This document shows positions 17,903-27,272 of a stretch of DNA of 40,000 nucleotides, piece by piece. Within the stretch, counting starts at the first letter, position 1, and the number at the start of each line of letters is the position of its first letter. Source of the stretch: Sutcliffiella horikoshii. Lineage in GTDB: Bacteria > Bacillota > Bacilli > Bacillales > Bacillaceae_I. A program made the position numbers and the translations under genes. The DNA is taken from the NCBI RefSeq assembly GCF_008180725.1, contig NZ_VTEV01000017.1:1-40000 (forward strand), in the 5' to 3' direction. The notes beneath the pieces are model-generated. The model made no database searches. It saw only the letters and a program-made list of their open reading frames with translations, and was not told where the DNA came from.

Positions 17903-18628
17903 TTAATTACCCTCGTTCAAGAGGTTTTTAATTTCATTAATTCTCGTTTCTTGGTGATAGTATGTTCCTGCTATATCTTTCATCTTTCCGGTCAATGTAA
18001 TTTCTTCATTATCCTTAATGATAAGCAACTTCTCTTTTTCAAGAAACCCAAGGATTTTTAGCAGAAACCCATAATCCCTTTTATGTGCCTTCCTTATCTC
18101 TTTCACTTTGTCAGTCACTTCGGATAACCCCTGCCAGACTTCTATTAATGCAGTCAAATTCAACTGGTGCTCTGTCGATAGCTCTATTAATCTATCTTCC
18201 GGAAGTTTCCTGAATTTTTCTATCTGTTCCTTCACTGTCAAAAGCAAATCATCCACCCTCATAAAGGAGCGGGGTTCCCCGGTAATCATAAATTGCTCGC
18301 CAAAAAACTCGCTGATTAGGTTAATCCATACAAACTGGGCAAAATAAAGCTGGTTGTTAGCCTTAAAACCAAAATATTCCCTTAATTCCTCATTCCTGTA
18401 GGCAAATATATCATTATCGGTATCCGGCACGAAGTATAAGGTATTGTTAACATAGAAAATTCTTGCTTTATCCACCGGCTGAAAGACAGAATGGAGAATG
18501 TCCCTTACATCAAGGTCAAAATAGAGCGCAAACAGTTCCGGATCTTCCTTCCTTGTCATTTCCCCTTTAAACATTAGTGCCTGGTACAGTTTATAGGCTT
18601 TTATCAGCAAATCCCTATTGTATTCCAT
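17903..18628 (-). CDS. jetB: Wadjet JetB: kleisin-partner (MukE-like) subunit
   Basis: 241 residues, starting one base before the jetA stop codon ends, so translation is coupled. The protein is mostly helical with winged-helix features: RKEDPELFALYFDLDVRDIL near the start, and a C-terminal HTH-like segment (GFLLKILGFLEKEKLLIIKD). In Wadjet, JetB is the DUF4194/MukE-like KITE subunit that joins the JetA kleisin to the JetC heads. Assignment is by size, operon position and overall character; I see no catalytic motif and none is expected. Confidence 0.85.
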   Translation of the reverse strand: MEYNRDLLIKAYKLYQALMFKGEMTRKEDPELFALYFDLDVRDILHSVFQPVDKARIFYVNNTLYFVPDTDNDIFAYRNEELREYFGFKANNQLYFAQFVWINLISEFFGEQFMITGEPRSFMRVDDLLLTVKEQIEKFRKLPEDRLIELSTEHQLNLTALIEVWQGLSEVTDKVKEIRKAHKRDYGFLLKILGFLEKEKLLIIKDNEEITLTGKMKDIAGTYYHQETRINEIKNLLNEGN

Positions 18629-20188
18629 TTAGTCAACCTTCTTTCTTAACACGTAATCACTCACTATCGTATTGTCCAGGAATTGATACGTTCTATCCGT
18701 TTCATACATTTCAAATTCGCCGATTGCTAGTAAAGCATCGTTCTCCCGGGCCATTTGGGCAATCATTTTGTTTTCCTCGCTGTCGTAGGTTAATTCCTCT
18801 TCACTGAGCAGCTCGAACTTTTTATGTTTTGACTGGTGTAGCTTTATGCTGACATCGAGAAATGTCTGTTTCTTTTCCTCCTCAAACTGGACGTATGCCT
18901 GAAAATCTTCTTTTCTCATTTGTTTTAAAAGATCGGTTATGAAATAAAACTCTTTTTCTGCTAATGGGAGTAGGATGAATTCCATCATTTCTTTTTCCTT
19001 ACGAAACTCCTCCATCTCTTGTAGCTCCCTTTCCCTCTCCTGTCTTTCTCCTTCTTCTTCGTCTATTTCTAACAACTTTATCTCTTTTTCGTCTGACTTA
19101 CTTCTGATTGTTTGTGGTCCAAAAGCCCGGAACGGATTATAGACTTTTTTAACCTTTAAAGGCATCAATGGGTTAAGAATCTGCCTTGCTTTTTCTTCTG
19201 TGACTTTCTTCTCCACCCAGTTATCTATCACTTCTTGATGAAAATTGAACCGCTTAGAAAACGCATTTTCAATCAATAGCTGAATAGAATCTGTGAGAGT
19301 GGATAAAAGTTCGAACTTTTTCTTCAATAAAATTGCGTGCCTGGATGCCGCCCTATCCAGCAGAGTATCAATTTGAAGGATAGTATCATATTTCTTCCTG
19401 TCTTTCTTCCCTAAAACACCATTTATGTAGTTTGCCTTCACCCTCTCGATGTTTTCCTTTAAATCGCGTATCTGCTTCTTTTCTTCGCTTGTCTGATGAT
19501 AAGAGCGCTGGTATCTGTCTTCTAGCTCTTTTCTGTTAAAAGCGGAAAGTACATTCTGCTTCACTTTGCCCTTGTATTCTTCGATGGACATTATTTGTGA
19601 ATCAATCTGAAACATTAAATCCTTCGTAATGTTCAATACCTGTGAAAAAGCCCCCTTATCAAGCTGCTGTTTGAAATAAAGGAGTGTAATACTAATCTGC
19701 ATTTCTGAATATACTTCCTTCGTTTTGAATAAGAGCTCGATTCCCTTTTCCGTGAGCCTGAGGTTAACTTCTTTCTTTGCGTAGTTAGCATACGACCAAT
19801 TGTCCGTATCAATGAGTTTAAAATGAATGTATTTCTTTGCCTTCTGGTTGTAGTCCATAAATTCGTAAATGAAGTCCTTGCCGTCATTCCTTAGCTTTTC
19901 ATCTACTATGTAAGTTCTAAATTCATTGATTTCCTCATGATTGTATTGGATGTTGTACATTTCCTTCAGCAGTTGGCCCAGGAATTGGTTTAACTGGTCC
20001 TTGGTCACATTCCCTTTATCTGTCAGCATCTTTTCAAGGATGAATAGGAGCACGCTGAATCCAATCTCTATCAAATCTAAATCTTTGTATTTCAAATTTT
20101 TGGCTTGATTAAGCTGGTAGAGCGGCATAAATAGAACCATATTCTGATATCTTTCCGTCATACCCTCAAAAAGTTTTTCCAGTTCCAT
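18629..20188 (-). CDS. jetA: Wadjet JetA: kleisin (MukF-like) subunit
   Basis: 519 residues. The N-terminal winged-helix region (about 30-150) contains DLIEIGFSVLLFILEKML and NLRLTEKGIELL. A long helical middle and a highly charged linker follow (EERELQEMEEFRKEKEM style, about 375-400), then a C-terminal winged-helix-like part, the MukF/kleisin layout of JetA. It should bridge the two JetC heads and carry JetB. The gene overlaps jetD by 23 bp and abuts jetB. Identification depends strongly on the neighbouring jetC and jetD; Wadjet subtypes use different JetA families. Confidence 0.85.
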   Translation of the reverse strand: MELEKLFEGMTERYQNMVLFMPLYQLNQAKNLKYKDLDLIEIGFSVLLFILEKMLTDKGNVTKDQLNQFLGQLLKEMYNIQYNHEEINEFRTYIVDEKLRNDGKDFIYEFMDYNQKAKKYIHFKLIDTDNWSYANYAKKEVNLRLTEKGIELLFKTKEVYSEMQISITLLYFKQQLDKGAFSQVLNITKDLMFQIDSQIMSIEEYKGKVKQNVLSAFNRKELEDRYQRSYHQTSEEKKQIRDLKENIERVKANYINGVLGKKDRKKYDTILQIDTLLDRAASRHAILLKKKFELLSTLTDSIQLLIENAFSKRFNFHQEVIDNWVEKKVTEEKARQILNPLMPLKVKKVYNPFRAFGPQTIRSKSDEKEIKLLEIDEEEGERQERERELQEMEEFRKEKEMMEFILLPLAEKEFYFITDLLKQMRKEDFQAYVQFEEEKKQTFLDVSIKLHQSKHKKFELLSEEELTYDSEENKMIAQMARENDALLAIGEFEMYETDRTYQFLDNTIVSDYVLRKKVD

Positions 20189-21218
20189 CAGACAACCTCC
20201 TTAACCTTTCGATGTTAAGCGCTTCTTGGGGGACGTATTTCTTATTCTCTAGGTATTGCAGAATTTCAACCTGTTCTTTTTCCTGAAAGATTGATAGAAA
20301 ATAATCTATCGCGTCCCTGTTCCATGTCTGGTATGTTTCCACTTTGCTCCCTTTCCGTCTTTCCCAAAGCACTCTGTAAAACCCTTCGAATAAAAGAATC
20401 TCTCTTTCTGTTGCTTTTCTCAGACGATCATATATATCGATTCCTTCCGGATCAAAATCACCGAAGTAGTATATAGGAGTGGCCTTAGGAACACCGAGCT
20501 CCTCCAGGAAGGAGATGGAGCTGGTTATTTTATTGCCTTCCCCGTAAATTAGCATCGAGATGGTTACCCCTTCCCAGGAACGTACCCCATTGATAAAGAG
20601 TTTTTTGAAACTTGTGAAGGTATCTTTGTTTTCGACTATCAGGATAGAACCATCAGGGCTGGATGGGGAACCATAATAAAAAAAGGGCTCATACGTACGA
20701 AAACAATATAGGTCTTCCATCGTGATATTTATAGTAGACAACACCTTTTGACCATGAGAACTTAGCAGGAGCTTCTCAGCTCCAAATAGTTCAAAGGAAC
20801 GTTCGTTAACGGAGAGGAAAGGTTCACCTTCCCTTATCGAACTCAAAAAACCACTGATCCTCTTAAGGATATCTTTCTCTTTTTCATACCGTGCTGGATC
20901 ATTGATATAAGGGTTCATTGCCATCTTAAAATGATAAGAATTATGGATTTCATTCTCCTGTTCTTTCGTTATTTCCTGCTTCCTCTTCACTTTTCTGTAT
21001 TTATCCGCTATCTTCATGTTCATCGAGTACTTCTTCGAACTTTTTACTGCTTCTATTTTTTGTTCTTTTTCCAAAGCAATTATTGCTTCTCCCAATTCCT
21101 TGTAAAAGTGTATCCCTATACTCCCACCGTTAGCTTCCTTTAAGAATCTCTCCAATTCCATTAATCTGATATATGCCTTCTTATTTGTTGCAAGGAATTC
21201 TTCTATTTTTTTCTTCAA
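20166..21218 (-). CDS. jetD: Wadjet JetD: Toprim nuclease
   Basis: About 350 residues. The C-terminal Toprim domain shows the glutamate in ILIVENKDTF (about 196) and the D-x-D motif in YYFGDFDPEGIDIYDRL (about D254, D256), as expected for the DUF2220-type nuclease of Wadjet. The N-terminal 150 residues are helical and probably bind DNA or the Jet core. JetD cuts the plasmid after loop extrusion stalls. The frame is open to ATG 21317, but TTG 21218 directly follows GAGGTGGGAG and gives a normal N-terminus, so I chose it. First gene of the operon; the order jetD-A-B-C matches my memory of type III Wadjet, which I cannot confirm. Confidence 0.9.
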   Translation of the reverse strand: MKKKIEEFLATNKKAYIRLMELERFLKEANGGSIGIHFYKELGEAIIALEKEQKIEAVKSSKKYSMNMKIADKYRKVKRKQEITKEQENEIHNSYHFKMAMNPYINDPARYEKEKDILKRISGFLSSIREGEPFLSVNERSFELFGAEKLLLSSHGQKVLSTINITMEDLYCFRTYEPFFYYGSPSSPDGSILIVENKDTFTSFKKLFINGVRSWEGVTISMLIYGEGNKITSSISFLEELGVPKATPIYYFGDFDPEGIDIYDRLRKATEREILLFEGFYRVLWERRKGSKVETYQTWNRDAIDYFLSIFQEKEQVEILQYLENKKYVPQEALNIERLRRLSDGTGKTF

Positions 21219-21470
21219 GTCTCCCACCTCATTTACTATTATAATCCAAAAACGGGATAAACACCCACCTTCAATGACCTTCTCAATGCCAGTTTTATAT
21301 TTAAGTGGAATTGTCAACCTGAGCGAATTAAAAACGCCATTTTCTTTGCTAGTTAAAATTTTGCAATTCCATACGGACCCTTTTTAATACTTCACAAAAA
21401 GTGGTTTACAGGTCTGCAATGTTATTTACTAGCCAACAAAGTACAAGAAACTCTTAGATTTCAACAAAAT

Positions 21471-21503
21471 AAGAGGACTAAATAGTGTATATTTAGTCCT
21501 CTT
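21471..21503 (-). terminator. Terminator of the McrBC-like cassette
   Basis: A perfect 14-bp stem AAGAGGACTAAATA / TATTTAGTCCTCTT with a 5-nt loop. On the minus strand it is followed by ATTTTGTTG. It separates the McrBC-like cassette from the downstream Wadjet operon. Confidence 0.85.
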
Positions 21504-21569
21504 AATAGTTGTTTATATTTTTCACCAAAATGAAACCCGGTAATTATATAGAATTATTTTATATACTTT

Positions 21570-23456
21570 TTAATACACGAGGGGAGAAGGAATAAATTCT
21601 TCTAACCAATAATGTAGTTCCTCTAGGACTTCCTTTTCTCCTTTAGTTTCGATTTCGCCATTCTCCTTAATATTGGGAAACAGTTGAATATATAAGAGGG
21701 GTTCCACCGTTTTCTTAACATTTGTTCCTTTTTCGCTTCCGTATAAACAGATCACTTGTTGTACCACTTGTCCCCTTGGAGATTTTCTGTTTTTCCCCAA
21801 ATAAAAAAAGTTATAATAACTGGTTAATTGTTGATATGTGGTGGTAGCATAATCTTCATTATGCATATTTGCTAATTTCCTAAACTTAGCATCAAGTATC
21901 AGACTACTTATAAACAACAATTCACCATTTTCTTTCTTTTCGTATAGGTCAAGTTTGATATCGGGTCTTTTCTTTTCCTGTCCCGCAAAAAATAATTCTC
22001 CATTTTGTTCAGCGGCGAACTTATCTCCATGATATTTATCATACCAACAATGAATTATGGCTCTATCGTTCTCTAGTTCGAAGAAAGTTTCTGGTGGAAT
22101 CATGCTTTGATGATATAACTCTATAAAATTAGGTTCAAACCCTTTTTTAATCTGGAAACCTATTTTTTTCAGACTATCCATTACTGAAAATAAACAATAA
22201 TATTCATATATTTGCCAAAACGGTTTAAGGATTTTCATAAATTGTTTATTATCCGCTTCCTTCTGTTGATAGAGCTTGGACTTTTCATATATGATGTTCA
22301 ACTGATAATAATTGTTATTCTTTAGAATTGGCTTAATTTTTCCACGTTCAACTTCTTTTAAAAATGAATTATTTATAAGGTAAATCATCCTACTAAAAAT
22401 GGAACGTAATTGTATAATCCAGTTTTCTTGCTGTTTTGATATTTCAAAGTGCTTTTGAATCTCTTTTTCGATAATTGAAATTTGTGACCAAATATCAATT
22501 TTAGTGGTTTTTGAAACCTCTCTTTTGGTGTTCAAATAAGTTTTTCTTTCATGCAAATCCGCTATTTTCTGACGTAAAGAGGATAGTTTCTTTTGCACAT
22601 CAGAGTGACTGTTAGATATGGTTTCGATTACATGATGTAATTCTACACTCCAGCACGATAAGATATTCTTCATCCACCGGTTTGCATTATGATTGTAATC
22701 CACCTTTTTAACTCGGTTATAATAATAAGTTTCTTCTCCAATTCCACTGTTCTTTGCTAACCCATTGTTTGTAGTGCTCCATTTAATCGACCTTCTATTC
22801 ATTCTACCTGGAAGTAGACTAATTTCATTGCTGCTGATTAAATGGGATAGTGGCTGTTTTTCTAAGGACATTAAAAAATAGAAGATAGATTCCTTTTGGT
22901 TGGTGATGTATCTTGCGTAATCATAATACCAATTGGTAAGTATTTTTTCTCCTTGGTCCGTTAAACTTTCATTACTATAAATCAAATCATAGATAATTCC
23001 TTCAATTTTTGATTCTAAGTAACTATGAACAGATAGAACTTGTTCGGTTGAGAGATATAAGGGTTTGACAAGAAAAGCAGTTGTATACGTTTGCCCTTTA
23101 TAATGAACATGAAGGAAATAAGTCCCCATCCTCCAAGGAAAGGTATCATCGGCAGAATGTTTGTACATCAAGTTTATATTGGAATCTAGAGATAGTGGAT
23201 ACACAAGGGTTTCTTGTGTATCCGATGTGTCATAACGAGATGTTTGAATTTCTATTCTAGCATCTTGATCGAAATGTTCAGGATCATCAACATAAAATTT
23301 AATTGAAGTGTTTAGTCCCTCGAATAGTACAATGTAGGAATCTTGTTTTATATAAGCACTATAGGGGTAAATATTTTCAAAAATTTTATCAACCCCATTG
23401 TCATGATTGATTGCTATTGTGATAGGCAAATCTTTTCCATTACAATGTATAGCCAT
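21570..23456 (-). CDS. DUF2357 / PD-(D/E)XK nuclease, McrC-like partner
   Basis: 628 residues. The first 130 residues are beta-rich and look like an adaptor domain. The middle is helical with a coiled coil near 285-310, typical of DUF2357. The C-terminus carries a PD-(D/E)XK nuclease core: D499 in KRPDIKLDL and D522-A-K524 in LILDAKFRKL, with aspartate in the usual D/E place. McrC-type proteins stimulate the McrB motor and cut DNA; DUF2357 is the N-terminal domain family of many McrC relatives. It is last in a three-gene unit, overlapping the AAA+ gene by 17 bp. The nuclease residues look intact. Confidence 0.82.
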   Translation of the reverse strand: MAIHCNGKDLPITIAINHDNGVDKIFENIYPYSAYIKQDSYIVLFEGLNTSIKFYVDDPEHFDQDARIEIQTSRYDTSDTQETLVYPLSLDSNINLMYKHSADDTFPWRMGTYFLHVHYKGQTYTTAFLVKPLYLSTEQVLSVHSYLESKIEGIIYDLIYSNESLTDQGEKILTNWYYDYARYITNQKESIFYFLMSLEKQPLSHLISSNEISLLPGRMNRRSIKWSTTNNGLAKNSGIGEETYYYNRVKKVDYNHNANRWMKNILSCWSVELHHVIETISNSHSDVQKKLSSLRQKIADLHERKTYLNTKREVSKTTKIDIWSQISIIEKEIQKHFEISKQQENWIIQLRSIFSRMIYLINNSFLKEVERGKIKPILKNNNYYQLNIIYEKSKLYQQKEADNKQFMKILKPFWQIYEYYCLFSVMDSLKKIGFQIKKGFEPNFIELYHQSMIPPETFFELENDRAIIHCWYDKYHGDKFAAEQNGELFFAGQEKKRPDIKLDLYEKKENGELLFISSLILDAKFRKLANMHNEDYATTTYQQLTSYYNFFYLGKNRKSPRGQVVQQVICLYGSEKGTNVKKTVEPLLYIQLFPNIKENGEIETKGEKEVLEELHYWLEEFIPSPLVY

Positions 23457-25494
23457 TTCTTATCAACTCTTTCGCTTTTTGCTCAAGATATAGTAAAGAC
23501 TTTTCAAATTTAGGTCCCTCATATTTTGTTAAGATTATACCGAGTTTCCCATCTTTTTCGTTCGGTTTCCCCTCATTATCCATCTTGAAAACAAGATTTT
23601 CAATTTGGTCACGGTATCCTCGAATTTTCGGTAAAATTCTTTGTTTGATTTGATAATCAAATGCTACATCACGAGATAATAATTCGTTTTCATCTTCATC
23701 AAAAGGAACATTTATGAGGTACTTGGAAATAGATTTTACTATCCTGAATGATACACCTGTCTGTGAATCATAATTGCTAATCTGGTCGTGAAGTTCATCC
23801 AAGATCTTTAATTCGACATCTTCCAAAGACAATAACCCTTTAGATTGTTTAATCCAAGAAGTAAACAGCTTAAAAGTGATGTTAGAAGGAAGATCTGAAG
23901 AAGTTATTTCGTCTTCTTCTCGACTTTTTTGTTCCTCTTCGTAAATTTTCGCTTCTAAAAACCCTTTCTTCTCCAAAATTAATACATTTGATCGGTCTAA
24001 AAGCCTATTGGAAAATTCCTTGCCAGTTTCATCAAAATTAGCAGTACCTACAAATAATACATTTTCACCTATTTCGATTCCATCTCGGTATTCTTCTTGA
24101 CGGCACATTGCTTTATCACTAAACAACTTTAATTTTCTTTGACCTATAGGAGCTTCTAAAATTGAGATAAAATCGCTAAAATAATGCTCAACTTGGCCTA
24201 GATTCATTTCATCAAATATAACCATAAACATTTTGTTTTTTTCTTTATTGGCTTTTAAGAGAAAGCTGACTAATCCAGTATCACTTTCCATATAAATACC
24301 TGTTTGTTGATTCAAAAAACCTAATACATCCGAAGGTTCTGTAAAAGATGGGCTTACCGGGATAAATAATAGGTTGTCCCCTTGTATTAAACCAAGGGCA
24401 TCGGCATATAGACGTGCAAGTTCTGATTTTCCAGTTCCACTCATTCCACCCAATATAGTAAATTTACTTGTTTTTAATGAAATATGCAGATTCTTCAAAT
24501 CATTTTGGTCATATATTAAATCTCTTTCTTCAGCTAATACCTCTAATCTTTCCAAAAATTTATATTCAGGAGGAACAACCTCATCGAAATGTTCCCCCTT
24601 ATGACCTTCTTGTTTTTCTATAACTTCTAATGGATTAGTTCTTTCCTTTCTTTCTGTAGTTTCGCCTTTCTCCAATTGTTTATAAGACTCAGTAATAATT
24701 TCTCCAGATTGATCAATTTCATCAATCAATTCACCTCTATTTTTTGTAGAGATAAAACATAAGTCCTTATATGCTGCCTTTGCCATCGAAAAATGCCAAT
24801 TGTGTGGCAATGGAATTCGTTTGATTTCTTTAGGTTTCCTACAGATGTAAGTAGTAGTTCTAGCCTTGTATTTTTCAAAAACGTCTGGATCTGGTATGTG
24901 ATAAATAAAATTATCACATACTATGAATTCTGGAATATCAAAGCTATGATTATACTGTTCTAGCTCTATAGGTTTTTGGTCTAATAATAATTTTTCAAAT
25001 CGCTTATGCGATATGCCGTTTTTATAATGAGGAATAGCAACATAATGTGTAGATGGCTCTCCTTCATTATCCACCAGTACAATGTCAAAATTATAATGAT
25101 ATCTTTTCTTTTGAGATTCATAATTCAACTTTGGTTTGAAAAGGATTAGTTTATTTTGGAAATGTTTCCTAATGAATTCAATTTTATCTTCAGCAACCTC
25201 ATAATTTTCACGTCCTAAATAGAGTTTGTTTCTATTATCAAATGTGATATAGACATCCTCTGGGCGTTTCTCTAGCTGCTCTTTTAATATAGATGGTTCA
25301 TCTGAGTATGCTTTTACATAGAAAACAATACTACCTGGAGCGCCAAATGCTGAATAACTTACTGCTTTACCAGGCTCGCTTCCCAAACCTGGTAAAGTCG
25401 TATCATCATCCGCCAATTTCCCTAAAATAAAGCATTCTTCAATGTTCCTCTTATCAGTATGTGAGAGTTCTCTTTGTTCAAATTTCGTCTGCAT
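23440..25494 (-). CDS. McrB-like AAA+ NTPase
   Basis: 684 residues. The first 300 have no motif I can name and probably form the specificity part: a beta-rich region at about 40-230, then a charged linker. The AAA+ domain follows: Walker A LGGMSGTGKSELA (349-360), Walker B MVIFDEMNLGQVEHY (424-438), a sensor-like FVGTANFDET (481-490), and the arginine-finger region NRLLDRSNVLIL. The MNLGQVEHY stretch is typical of the McrB/dynein-like AAA+ branch, but the McrB GTPase signature M-N-T-x-D-R-S is replaced by T-A-N-F-D-E-T, so nucleotide preference is open. It overlaps genes on both sides by 17 bp, so the cassette is one transcript. Role: motor that moves on target DNA or RNA and activates the nuclease. 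Confidence 0.85.
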   Translation of the reverse strand: MQTKFEQRELSHTDKRNIEECFILGKLADDDTTLPGLGSEPGKAVSYSAFGAPGSIVFYVKAYSDEPSILKEQLEKRPEDVYITFDNRNKLYLGRENYEVAEDKIEFIRKHFQNKLILFKPKLNYESQKKRYHYNFDIVLVDNEGEPSTHYVAIPHYKNGISHKRFEKLLLDQKPIELEQYNHSFDIPEFIVCDNFIYHIPDPDVFEKYKARTTTYICRKPKEIKRIPLPHNWHFSMAKAAYKDLCFISTKNRGELIDEIDQSGEIITESYKQLEKGETTERKERTNPLEVIEKQEGHKGEHFDEVVPPEYKFLERLEVLAEERDLIYDQNDLKNLHISLKTSKFTILGGMSGTGKSELARLYADALGLIQGDNLLFIPVSPSFTEPSDVLGFLNQQTGIYMESDTGLVSFLLKANKEKNKMFMVIFDEMNLGQVEHYFSDFISILEAPIGQRKLKLFSDKAMCRQEEYRDGIEIGENVLFVGTANFDETGKEFSNRLLDRSNVLILEKKGFLEAKIYEEEQKSREEDEITSSDLPSNITFKLFTSWIKQSKGLLSLEDVELKILDELHDQISNYDSQTGVSFRIVKSISKYLINVPFDEDENELLSRDVAFDYQIKQRILPKIRGYRDQIENLVFKMDNEGKPNEKDGKLGIILTKYEGPKFEKSLLYLEQKAKELIRNGYTL

Positions 25495-26782
25495 AAATTA
25501 AGACTTCCTTTCTGCTTAAGTGTTGAATAATTTCTTGTATATAAAAAGTAATCTCATATTGACCTAATTCTTCATAACTTACATGGTGTTTTTCTAAAAA
25601 TCGTTTAAATTGATACCACTCCGTTCCATTTATAAAGGATGATCTAGTTACATACACGATTTGATCCTTGTATGGATTATAGGCGCTCATCTTTATTTCG
25701 TTTCTAATTTGCGACGGTAAAATGGTTACGCTTTCAAATGGAGTTCCATTAAAGTGCTCAACATCCTTTGTGACTATAATGAAGTTGTTTTCGGTAATGA
25801 CTCGATAAAAAAACATTTGTAGTGGTTCGTTCTTTTGGAGAACGTTTTCTAAGGTTGTCACTTTGGTAGTTAGCTCACCTAGCTTAAGTGTAAGAGTTTT
25901 TTCTTTGTCTATATGTCTATTCAAGCGATAAATTAAATCAGAGTTTTTCTCTTCTAATCTATTTTTTTCATGTATTAGTTCTTGTAATTTGTTTTCAGTT
26001 TTCTTTGTCTCCTCTTCCATTTCTTCTATGTTCAGAGTCAAACGCTCTTGTTCAAGATTTTGAATATCTAGAACAGCAGTTTGAACAAGGTCCTTGTAGT
26101 TTTCATCTTTATATCTTTCATTCTTTATTAAAAAAGCAACCAAAATAAAAAGATATATATCATTTTCCGATTTTGCGAAAGCTCGAAAAGCCATTTCTTC
26201 ATCTTCCACCAAATCTAGCATTCCGTTAAAAATATCTATTGATGATTTTAGGCAATCGTTACTAAATTCTTTTAAAATCTTGATATTTCTTTCGTGAAGG
26301 TTATTGACACCCACAATATTACAAATTTTTTCTATAGCTGTTTTACTTAATTCCTCGGATATTCCATAAAAAATGTAACGACCTTGCTTTGTATTAGTGA
26401 CTGCTGTTTCATAATGTTCTTCGAACTCATTTGGGAATATTTTATAGGCAATTGAGACAATCTCATACTCTCGCAAATCTGTTTCTAATTCTGCACGTCC
26501 GGCAAATTCCAAAAACGCTACCTCTAAGATATAAGGATATTTTTCTTTTAAGTCATTAACGATATCTGCCAACCTTTCTTCAAAAGGCAAATAGTTTTTT
26601 TTGTTCCCCTTCTTTTTCTGATATCCATTATTTATAGCTGTTTTAATTGTACTACCTAATGTTTTAATTGGAGCCTTGGTCAAATTCCGTTGAAATCCTG
26701 TTACACTTAATTTGTATTTATGGCAAATATACGCCATATCTGTTTTATCTAAAATTGATAAAAACCAATCCACATCAATCAC
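25478..26782 (-). CDS. Coiled-coil protein, first gene of the McrBC-like cassette
   Basis: 434 residues, GTG start after AAAGGAGTGG. Not recognised as a named family. Residues 1-230 are helical, with a lysine-rich patch near 55-63 (KKKGNKKNY). Residues about 235-315 form a strong coiled coil rich in E, K and L (EEETKKTENKLQELIHEKNR). The last 110 residues look alpha/beta (FIIVTKDVEHF, YKDQIVYVTRSS). By position it is an accessory or sensor subunit of the AAA+/nuclease pair. Coiled-coil partners of McrBC-like pairs have been described in the CoCoNuT systems, from memory, but I see no RNA-binding domain that would place it there. Confidence 0.7.
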   Translation of the reverse strand: MIDVDWFLSILDKTDMAYICHKYKLSVTGFQRNLTKAPIKTLGSTIKTAINNGYQKKKGNKKNYLPFEERLADIVNDLKEKYPYILEVAFLEFAGRAELETDLREYEIVSIAYKIFPNEFEEHYETAVTNTKQGRYIFYGISEELSKTAIEKICNIVGVNNLHERNIKILKEFSNDCLKSSIDIFNGMLDLVEDEEMAFRAFAKSENDIYLFILVAFLIKNERYKDENYKDLVQTAVLDIQNLEQERLTLNIEEMEEETKKTENKLQELIHEKNRLEEKNSDLIYRLNRHIDKEKTLTLKLGELTTKVTTLENVLQKNEPLQMFFYRVITENNFIIVTKDVEHFNGTPFESVTILPSQIRNEIKMSAYNPYKDQIVYVTRSSFINGTEWYQFKRFLEKHHVSYEELGQYEITFYIQEIIQHLSRKEVLIYADEI

Positions 26783-26895
26783 ACAAATGCCACTCCTTTG
26801 TAATTTGAAATGCCTAGTCTAACCCTATATAGAAACGCTTTAAGAACTATTTAGCATTTTTATGCCTCCAGTTAATATTGATGATGTTTAGGTAT

Positions 26896-26924
26896 ATTAT
26901 ATCAAATATGTAAAAATTAACAGT
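26896..26924 (-). promoter_or_regulatory. Possible promoter of the McrBC-like cassette
   Basis: A minus-strand TATAAT (26896-26901) lies about 110 bp upstream of the cassette's GTG start, with a weak CTGTTA 16 bp upstream as -35. The leader contains GGAGGCATAAAAATG and a 3-codon frame. The rest of 26783-27272 holds a 9-bp hairpin (27013-27039) and the terminator of the Abi gene; I see no gene. Confidence 0.3.
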
Positions 26925-27133
26925 TTCAATCTTGAAAATTTTTCAAAGTAATAAGTGAGTGATTTTTATTAATAAAATTGTCCTATCATATGGAAGGATA
27001 GGGTGAGCAAAGAAGCTTGGACATTATGGTTCCAAGCTTTGTATATATAATTTTTATAAAAAGCTAATCACTCGTAAGTTTAAGTGCAATTCTTAGAAAT
27101 GCAAAAGGGGACATTATATACGGAGGTTTTTGA

Positions 27134-27176
27134 TTAATAAAAGGGTGATTACATATTTGCGATTGTAACCACCCTT
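27134..27176 (-). terminator. Terminator downstream of the Abi/HEPN gene
   Basis: A 13-bp stem with one mismatch, AAGGGTGATTACA / TGTAACCACCCTT. On the minus strand it is followed by TTATTAATC, about 100 bp after the Abi stop. Confidence 0.65.
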
Positions 27177-27272
27177 AATTAATGTATATTATCTCTTTCC
27201 CTACCTAGTCATAAGTTATCGAATAGCCGAAAAGGATATGAGCTAAAAATCCAGTGTATAAATATTAAGCTT

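Noticed and set aside
14199-17931. Many + strand open frames of 60-142 codons
   Set aside because: They are antisense to jetC, lack ribosome sites and have low-complexity S/F/L-rich products, as expected opposite a K/E-rich coiled-coil gene.
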